Assembly (NCBI GenBank): GCA_003645215.1
Contig: QNEM01000135.1
Location: forward strand, 1 to 5,930
DNA from: Gammaproteobacteria bacterium
GTDB lineage: Bacteria; Pseudomonadota; Gammaproteobacteria; Eutrophobiales; Eutrophobiaceae
Direction of reading: 5' to 3'
Length of the DNA: 5,930 nt
The notes below the pieces were generated by a model that ran no database searches, had not been told where the DNA came from, and saw only the letters and a program-made list of their open reading frames with translations. Both the position numbers and the translations under genes were made by a program. Positions within the stretch are counted from its first letter, which is position 1, and the number at the start of each line of letters is the position of its first letter. Shown in pieces: positions 1 to 4,096 of this stretch.

Positions 1-111
1 ACCACTGAAGCCATGATTGCTGAAGCACCAAAAGATGATGCTCCTGCAATGCCTGATATGGGTGACATGGGTGGAATGGGCGGTATGGGTGGAATGGGCG
101 GCATGATGTAA
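1..111 (+). CDS. groL: Chaperonin GroEL, C-terminal tail (partial, 5' end outside window)
   Basis: Only the last 36 codons are present, in frame 1, ending in TAA at 109-111. The peptide goes from an Ala/Pro/Asp stretch (AEAPKDDAPAMPDMGD) into four Gly-Gly-Met type repeats and a final Met. This is the hallmark disordered tail of bacterial GroEL (Hsp60), which projects into the folding cavity of the 14-mer cytoplasmic chaperonin and influences substrate folding with GroES. The equatorial, intermediate and apical domains all lie upstream of the window, so nothing can be said about them. A strong terminator 40 nt downstream ends the transcript, as expected for the last gene of a groES-groEL operon. 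The identification rests on the tail alone, but that tail is very distinctive. Confidence 0.95.
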   Translation, partial: TTEAMIAEAPKDDAPAMPDMGDMGGMGGMGGMGGMM

Positions 112-151
112 GCCAGCTACATTTTATTCAACGTAACTCGTTGAAGTATTG

Positions 152-178
152 AAAAGCCCCGCAATGCGGGGCTTTTTT
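152..178 (+). terminator. Factor-independent terminator after groEL
   Basis: A perfect 11-bp inverted repeat (AAAAGCCCCGC at 152-162, GCGGGGCTTTT at 166-176) has a 3-nt AAT loop and runs into six T residues at 173-178. The seven-pair GC core plus U-tract is a textbook intrinsic terminator for the groEL transcript. The left arm starts with AAAA, so on the opposite strand the hairpin is followed by TTTT. It could therefore also stop - strand transcription coming from the small gene at 570-866. Confidence 0.95.
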
Positions 179-264
179 ATGTATAGAATGTCATCCCGAA
201 CCAGAGGGAGGGATCTTACATACTTGAATAGTATTTAAGTTTTGATTCCGCCTTTTAGCGGCGT

Positions 265-299
265 GTACCTTTTCTTTGTACGAACGAAAGAAAAGGTAC
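265..299. repeat. 13-bp perfect inverted repeat with 9-nt loop
   Basis: GTACCTTTTCTTT at 265-277 is exactly complementary to AAAGAAAAGGTAC at 287-299, with loop 278-286. It is AT-rich in the middle and has no T-run immediately following on either strand, so it does not look like a terminator. It is one component of the larger structured element. Confidence 0.85.
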
Positions 300-363
300 G
301 AAAAGAAAATCGCCCCAAATATCATGTCCCCAAATAAAAACTTGGGGATACCCTCACAGTTGT

Positions 364-446
364 ATGATTTCTTAAGGTCGCGGATACAAGACTCCTGTCT
401 TGGTTCCGCTTATTTGAACGTCCTGTTCAAATAACCTTAAAATCAT
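364..446. repeat. Three-way-junction (cloverleaf-like) inverted-repeat structure
   Basis: The closing stem pairs ATGATT (364-369) and TTAAGG (372-377) with CCTTAA (435-440) and AATCAT (441-446), giving 12 bp with a 2-nt TC bulge. Inside it, one arm pairs GCGGA (380-384) with TCCGC (405-409), then CAAGAC (387-392) with GTCTTG (397-402), around a TCCT loop. The next arm starts immediately at 410: TTATTTGAAC (410-419) pairs with GTTCAAATAA (425-434) around a GTCCT loop. The closing stem resumes at 435 with no gap. In total 33 base pairs occupy 83 nt, and only a 2-nt linker (378-379) is unpaired at the junction. Both apical loops contain TCCT, which is AGGA on the other strand. It could act as RNA or as single-stranded DNA; the function is unknown. 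Confidence 0.8.
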
Positions 447-569
447 TCACCTGCTCGGCAGGATATGAGGGGGATTTATCCCTTCGTTAATTTTAACGAT
501 TGAGTTCCCGTTCATGCGGCTTTTTGCGCGTCCGTGTAGAGTGATTTGTTATGTGTTTTTTTTTGCATA

Positions 570-866
570 TCACCCAAGAGGCCACGTATTTGGTGGGTCT
601 TGGGAGGGTTCGTCATCTTCATTGGTAAATGAACCGGCAAAAGCGCCGATAATTGCAAAAATCACAGCAGTAGGCACAGTGACGATGAAACCGAGAAAAC
701 CATATAGAAAGAAGACGCCTGACGCACTTATACTAGGACCTGCTTTGCTGCAAGAAAAACCAAAGGCAAAATCAAACAAAGAACAAGAAGTGATAATTGC
801 AAAGCTTAAACCTATTAACAATATAGGTGAAATAGCTATGCAAACCATATAAAATGCATACCTCAA
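570..866 (-). CDS. Small hypothetical membrane protein (two predicted helices)
   Basis: This 98-residue protein is not recognised as a named family. It is strongly hydrophobic. A first membrane segment spans about residues 7-27 and a second about 51-78, the latter rich in Gly, Phe and Ile (FLYGFLGFIVTV, then AIIGAFAG). They are joined by a short loop containing Lys41 and Pro44. The C-terminus is acidic and Pro-rich (NEDDEPSQDPPN). This layout resembles a real inner-membrane protein more than a chance frame, and the opposite-strand frame at 514-852 is low-complexity and Lys/Pro-rich. The longest start is a TTG at 864-866, just after an in-frame TGA. A GGA lies about 7 nt upstream of it. The ATG at 846-848 (residue 7) is an alternative, preceded by GAGG at a long spacing. 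The gene converges on groEL, with the structured element between them. Confidence 0.5.
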   Translation of the reverse strand: MRYAFYMVCIAISPILLIGLSFAIITSCSLFDFAFGFSCSKAGPSISASGVFFLYGFLGFIVTVPTAVIFAIIGAFAGSFTNEDDEPSQDPPNTWPLG

Positions 867-994
867 ATTTCAATCCACTCCATATTTTTCTAGCATTAAT
901 TCAAAGATACTTCTTTGCAATGTGTGCTTTAGGGAAATCTTCATTCTTTGTATACAAATAACTAAGCGTTAAGGGATGCATCGTCCCATAATAC

Positions 995-1000
995 ATTATA
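995..1000 (-). promoter_or_regulatory. Candidate -10 box for the small membrane gene
   Basis: Reading the - strand, TATAAT occurs at 1000-995, facing the gene that starts at 866. A sigma-70 type -35 is poor: TCGTGA at a 17-bp spacing matches TTGACA at three of six positions. The leader would be about 120 nt. The -10 match is perfect, but in AT-rich DNA it could be chance. Confidence 0.3.
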
Positions 1001-1183
1001 GGTTTCGAAATTGAACATCACGAAAAACCACCTTGTTTCAATTAGATAGGAATGATTATGAGTATAGACACTATATGCAAGGTGTCCACTTTGCTATTTC
1101 AATATGTGAAAACGATATATCCCATAGTTATCAGAATAATTTCAGGAACCCGCAGGGTAAGGCATTAGGGAAAGGTATTCTTG

Positions 1184-1210
1184 GTACCTTCTTTTTTGAA
1201 CAGAAGGTAC
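1184..1210. repeat. 9-bp inverted repeat resembling the 265-299 dyad
   Basis: GTACCTTCT (1184-1192) is complementary to AGAAGGTAC (1202-1210), with a 9-nt loop. The arm ends (GTACCTT and AAGGTAC), the 9-nt loop length and a GAAC inside the loop are shared with the dyad at 265-299. TCGCC follows at 1211-1215, and also follows the first dyad after a short insertion (310-314). It may be a degenerate copy of part of the same repeat. Confidence 0.5.
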
Positions 1211-1253
1211 TCGCCATAAAAGCGAAACCAATAACCAAATATAGATACCCAAC

Positions 1254-1280
1254 TTGCCGAACCCATAAATAGTTTATAAT
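1254..1280 (+). promoter_or_regulatory. Candidate sigma-70 promoter of the methyltransferase gene
   Basis: TTGCCG (1254-1259) is followed after 15 bp by a perfect TATAAT (1275-1280). The predicted transcription start near 1287 gives a leader of about 33 nt to the ATG at 1320. The spacer is 2 bp shorter than ideal. The position directly upstream of the gene supports it. Confidence 0.5.
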
Positions 1281-1319
1281 CTCCACAGTCATTAATAAAA
1301 AACAATAACGGCACACGGT

Positions 1320-2168
1320 ATGGCACATACAAAAAAACATCGTTTCAATAAACATCAAAAATCTGCAACGCCTAAAAAAACCATGGCGGACAAAGCAGAT
1401 ATTAATGTTCTTTACGAACAATCTGTTCAGTGTGTCGAATCGGAGATCGATTTTGTTGATGAGACATTCCAACAACTCCGTGGCCGTAAAGCAAAACTCC
1501 TACGTGAAGATTTTTGTGGTACCGCAAATACTTCATGTGAATGGATACGTCGTCGTAAAACCAATAAAGCGATCTCGGTCGATTTGAATAACGATGTTCT
1601 TAAGTGGGGCCGCCAACATAAGGTAGGGAAGCTAAACAAGGAACAGAAAAAACGTATCACGCTTATTAACGATAACGTCCTGGATGTTAAGACTGGCAAG
1701 ATCGATACCGCACTGGCGATGAATTTCAGTTACTGGATCTTTGAAGATCGCCCAACAATGATTAAGTATTTCAAGAAAATTCACAAGACGCTGGTCGATG
1801 ACGGGATCTTCTTTCTTGATGCCTTTGGCGGATACGAGGCCTACCAGGAAATGAAAGAGCGAACTGAGCATGACAAATTCACTTATGTCTGGGATCAGGC
1901 CAGCTATAACCCTGTGACTGGACATTGCCAATGTTATATCCATTTTAAATTCAAAGACGGCTCCAAGATCAACAAGGCTTTCAGCTATGCATGGCGTTTG
2001 TGGAGCCTGCCAGAACTCACGGAAATGCTAACAGAGGCAGGTTTCAAGGCGACGGTTTACTGGGAAGGAACTGACGAAGATACCGACGAAGGTAATGGAA
2101 TCTTTGAGCCGTCAACAGAAGGTGAGGCCGATGCTGGCTGGATCGCCTACATTGTTGCAGAAAAATAA
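1320..2168 (+). CDS. Class I SAM-dependent methyltransferase
   Basis: This 282-residue cytoplasmic enzyme is predicted to transfer a methyl group from S-adenosylmethionine; the acceptor is unknown. The Rossmann-fold signatures appear in order. The glycine motif I is LLREDFCGTA at residues 60-69. The acidic end of strand 2 is SVDLN with Asp88, expected to bind the SAM ribose. INDNVLDV is at 116-123, the strand-4 motif ALAMNFSYWIF at 131-141, and the strand-5 segment DDGIFFLDAFGG at 160-171. The C-terminal part (WSLPELTEMLTEAGF, 228-242, then VYWEGTDEDTDEGNG) matches what I know of a widespread uncharacterised methyltransferase group with an EDFCGTA motif. The first 21 residues are Lys/His-rich (about nine basic) and precede the fold. 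Met22 at 1383 is an alternative start, and neither start has a clear Shine-Dalgarno. The gene is co-directional with pfaD after a 210-nt gap, so a role in the same pathway is possible but unproven. Confidence 0.9.
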   Translation: MAHTKKHRFNKHQKSATPKKTMADKADINVLYEQSVQCVESEIDFVDETFQQLRGRKAKLLREDFCGTANTSCEWIRRRKTNKAISVDLNNDVLKWGRQHKVGKLNKEQKKRITLINDNVLDVKTGKIDTALAMNFSYWIFEDRPTMIKYFKKIHKTLVDDGIFFLDAFGGYEAYQEMKERTEHDKFTYVWDQASYNPVTGHCQCYIHFKFKDGSKINKAFSYAWRLWSLPELTEMLTEAGFKATVYWEGTDEDTDEGNGIFEPSTEGEADAGWIAYIVAEK

Positions 2169-2378
2169 TTATATTTATCAAGTAGTTATAGCGATCTTCA
2201 GCCTTGTCTCGCTTTTGAGATAAGCACCCACCCGTTTAGCGGAGAAAATCTCCAAAAAGCACCTCTGGCAAGACAATCTCATATATAATGGCCGACCCGA
2301 TTTCACTCGGCAAACACGTATCAGGTCATTGAATATCATGGTATTTAAGATATTTGATAAAGATTCGTAAAAATAAAT
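2169..2378 (+). other. Leader region between methyltransferase and pfaD
   Basis: This 210-nt gap has no supportable gene; the - strand frame at 2178-2396 overlaps the pfaD start and has no recognisable features. Two weak dyads are present: GGAGA/TCTCC at 2241-2245/2249-2253, and GCCGA/TCGGC at 2291-2295/2307-2311. Neither is followed by a T-run, so there is no clear terminator after the methyltransferase gene and read-through into pfaD remains possible. Confidence 0.5.
2284..2289 (+). promoter_or_regulatory. Candidate -10 box of the pfaD operon
   Basis: A perfect TATAAT lies 89 nt upstream of the pfaD ATG. No good -35 is visible: ACCTCT sits at the 17-bp spacing, and CTGGCA (2265-2270) is too close. 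If used, transcription would start near 2296, inside the GCCGA/TCGGC dyad at 2291-2311, and might need an activator. Confidence 0.35.
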
Positions 2379-4085
2379 ATGACACAAGTAACGCAAATAC
2401 CACTAGCCACAGAAAAGCTGGATGAAAGCCCGGTAGCAGGAACACGTGTATCTGGAAATCATCTTCTGGGCTCATGGATCGGTGATAGTTCAATGTTGCT
2501 TGAAGATGATTCAGAGATTCATAAAGCTATTTGTGATCTAAACAGGCCTGTTTATATCGTGCAGGATCAAAACCAGAAACATATTGTTGCTGATCAAGGT
2601 AAGGCGATTATTGGCCCTGAAGAGGAAACTGAAACAGAGAGCTTGCCATTGGCAGGATTTTCCCCTGTCAGTTCACCCCGTCAATTAGGCGATATCAGTT
2701 TTTGTGAAGACCATGGTCTGCGTTTCCCTTATATGTGTGGTGCCATGGCCAATGGCATAGCCTCTGTTGAGCTGGTCGAAGCGGCTACCAATGCAGGTTT
2801 ACTTGCTTCATTTGGTGCGGCTGGTCTGACATTGCCAGAAATCGAAAATGCTGCGAAATATTTAACAGAAACACTGGGGTCAAAACCTTTCTGCTTCAAT
2901 CTTATTTTCTCGCCCAATGAGAAGGGCCATGAAGATGCAGTGGTTTCACTTTATATCAAATATGGCATTCGCCTGGTTGAGGCCTCTGCCTATATGAAAC
3001 TGACCTTGCCTGCTGTCCGTTATCGAGTACATGGTATCCATCGAAATGCAGATGGCGAGATCGAAACACCGAACCGAATTATTGCCAAGGCATCTCGCAT
3101 TGAAGTCGCAACAAAATGGTTTAGCCCACCGCCAGAAAAAATGCTGGCACAGCTAATCTCGTCAGGAGACATCACCGAAGAACAAGCTACGCTGGCCGCA
3201 CAAATACCTGTAGCTCAGGATCTTACCGTTGAAGCAGATTCTGGAGGCCACACAGATAACCGACCTGCGATCACTCTGCTACCTACCATCATTGCCTTAC
3301 GTGATCGTTTACAAAAAGAATTTAATTACACCATGCCATTAAGAGTAGGTGCCGCAGGCGGCATTGCTACCCCGGCATCTGCAGCCGCAGCATTCTCTAT
3401 GGGCGCAGCTTATATCGTTACCGGGACTGTGAATCAGGCCTGTGTTGAATCTGCCAGCAGTGATATTGTGCGAAAAATGCTGGCCGAAGCACAACAGGCC
3501 GATGTCACTATGGCACCTGCGGTGGATATGTTTGAGATGGGCGTAAAATTACAGGTACTGAAACGTGGCACCATGTTTGCCATGCGTGGTAATAAACTTT
3601 ATGAACTCTATCGTGCTTACGATTCCATTGACGCCATTCCAGAAAAAGAAAAACAGGCAGTGGAAAAATCTATTTTCAAAGCACCATTAAATGACATCTG
3701 GCAACTGACGCGTGATTTTTTCAACGAACGTAATCCGGAACAAATTGTAAAAGCCGAACAGGATCCTAAACACAAGATGGCGTTGATCTTCCGCTGGTAC
3801 CTGGGACTCTCATCGCGTTGGGCCAATGCAGGAGAAGCATCCAGACAGGTGGACTATCAAGTCTGGTGCGGACCATCCATGGGTGCATTTAATGAATGGA
3901 GCAAGGATTCGTTCATGGCAGAACCTGCCAACAGAACCATTGCATCGGTTGCGATGAATCTTCTTTATGGCGCTGCCGTGGTCACACGTATTAATGTTTT
4001 ACGTAATCAGGGTGTAAAATTCTCCAATAAGGTAGCGCATCTGGCGCCGCAAGAAATTAGTGTGATTGAGCAAAATTTATCATGA
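2379..4085 (+). CDS. pfaD: PfaD-type trans-acting enoyl reductase of a PUFA/polyketide synthase
   Basis: This 568-residue soluble flavoprotein is predicted to reduce enoyl-thioesters bound to the carrier domains of a partner synthase, using FMN and NADPH. It has a 2-nitropropane-dioxygenase-like TIM barrel. The N-terminal PfaD region spans about 25-110 (LLGSWIGD, then RPVYIV). The barrel opening is YMCGAMANGI (118-127) and FGAAGL (145-150). The central family signature EADSGGHTDNRP is at 285-296, including His291. The phosphate/flavin-binding segment runs from GAAGGIA at 324 to TGTVNQ at 348-353. The C-terminal half carries DMFEMGVKLQVLKRGT (383-398), KMALIFRWYLGLSSRW (466-481) and a terminal helical region, all typical of PfaD. 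Length is close to known PfaD proteins (about 540-550) with a slightly longer N-terminus. The ATG lacks a clear Shine-Dalgarno. It is followed by a KS-AT synthase with an ATGA overlap or 11-nt spacing, so the two are almost certainly one operon. Confidence 0.95.
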   Translation: MTQVTQIPLATEKLDESPVAGTRVSGNHLLGSWIGDSSMLLEDDSEIHKAICDLNRPVYIVQDQNQKHIVADQGKAIIGPEEETETESLPLAGFSPVSSPRQLGDISFCEDHGLRFPYMCGAMANGIASVELVEAATNAGLLASFGAAGLTLPEIENAAKYLTETLGSKPFCFNLIFSPNEKGHEDAVVSLYIKYGIRLVEASAYMKLTLPAVRYRVHGIHRNADGEIETPNRIIAKASRIEVATKWFSPPPEKMLAQLISSGDITEEQATLAAQIPVAQDLTVEADSGGHTDNRPAITLLPTIIALRDRLQKEFNYTMPLRVGAAGGIATPASAAAAFSMGAAYIVTGTVNQACVESASSDIVRKMLAEAQQADVTMAPAVDMFEMGVKLQVLKRGTMFAMRGNKLYELYRAYDSIDAIPEKEKQAVEKSIFKAPLNDIWQLTRDFFNERNPEQIVKAEQDPKHKMALIFRWYLGLSSRWANAGEASRQVDYQVWCGPSMGAFNEWSKDSFMAEPANRTIASVAMNLLYGAAVVTRINVLRNQGVKFSNKVAHLAPQEISVIEQNLS

Positions 4086-4087
4086 CC

Positions 4088-4091
4088 AGGG
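4088..4091 (+). promoter_or_regulatory. Ribosome binding site favouring the synthase start at 4097
   Basis: AGGG lies 5 nt upstream of the ATG at 4097. The in-frame ATG at 4082, which overlaps the pfaD stop as ATGA, has only a GAG about 11 nt upstream. The second ATG is therefore preferred, although the overlap start could be used by translational coupling and would add only five residues. Confidence 0.5.
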
Positions 4092-4096
4092 TTACT

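Larger units (their letters stand above)
183..499. repeat. Composite structured intergenic element rich in inverted repeats
   Basis: This gene-free stretch contains at least seven separate dyads. They are ATCCC/GGGAT (193-197/210-214), CCGC/GCGG (248-251/258-261), a 13-bp arm pair at 265-277/287-299, TCCCCAA/TTGGGGA (327-333/342-348), a three-way junction at 364-446, CCTGC/GCAGG (450-454/458-462), and TCGTTAA/TTAACGA (484-490/493-499). CCCCAAATA is also repeated directly at 313-321 and 328-336. All frames are broken by stops and nothing resembles a protein. From general knowledge, the segment around 190-215 (TCATCCCGAA then GGGATCTT) and the GTACCTTTTCTTT dyad resemble dispersed intergenic repeats common in proteobacterial genomes. 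Copy number in this genome cannot be tested here. The outer boundaries are approximate. The element sits between groEL and a convergent small gene. Confidence 0.6.
867..1319. other. Intergenic region, 453 nt, no convincing gene
   Basis: This AT-rich spacer lies between the divergently oriented small membrane gene (-) and the methyltransferase gene (+). A 79-codon + frame at 1033-1272 and a - frame covering 1131-1292 are open, but neither has a ribosome binding site or a recognisable domain. A dyad with 9-bp arms (1184-1192/1202-1210) and two candidate outward-facing promoters are annotated separately. A small dyad, GGGA/TCCC at 973-976/984-987, surrounds the palindrome GATGCATC (975-982). It lies just downstream of the - strand TATAAT box and could be an operator, but this is speculative. 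Confidence 0.6.

Noticed and set aside
265..299. Terminator
   Set aside because: The 13-bp hairpin has low GC in its stem and is not followed by a T-run on either strand.
183..499. CRISPR array or tRNA gene
   Set aside because: The repeats are inverted and all different, not regularly spaced direct repeats. The 364-446 cloverleaf lacks tRNA features such as the T-loop sequence and an acceptor stem of standard length.
514..852. 112-codon + strand frame antisense to the small membrane gene
   Set aside because: It is Lys/Pro-rich without a recognisable domain or ribosome binding site, starts inside the repeat-rich region, and is best explained as the shadow of the hydrophobic - strand gene at 570-866.
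1033..1272. 79-codon + strand frame
   Set aside because: No Shine-Dalgarno and no recognisable motif; it spans the 1184-1210 dyad and ends just before the methyltransferase promoter. Probably chance.
1131..1292. 54-codon - strand frame with a hydrophobic segment (LYLVIGFAFM), part of a longer frame reaching into the methyltransferase gene
   Set aside because: No ribosome binding site, it runs through a dyad, and its upstream extension is antisense to the well-supported methyltransferase. It could be a remnant of a small membrane gene, but support is too thin.
2178..2396. 72-codon - strand frame in the pfaD leader
   Set aside because: It overlaps the pfaD start on the opposite strand, shows no domain or membrane pattern, and has no supporting start signal.
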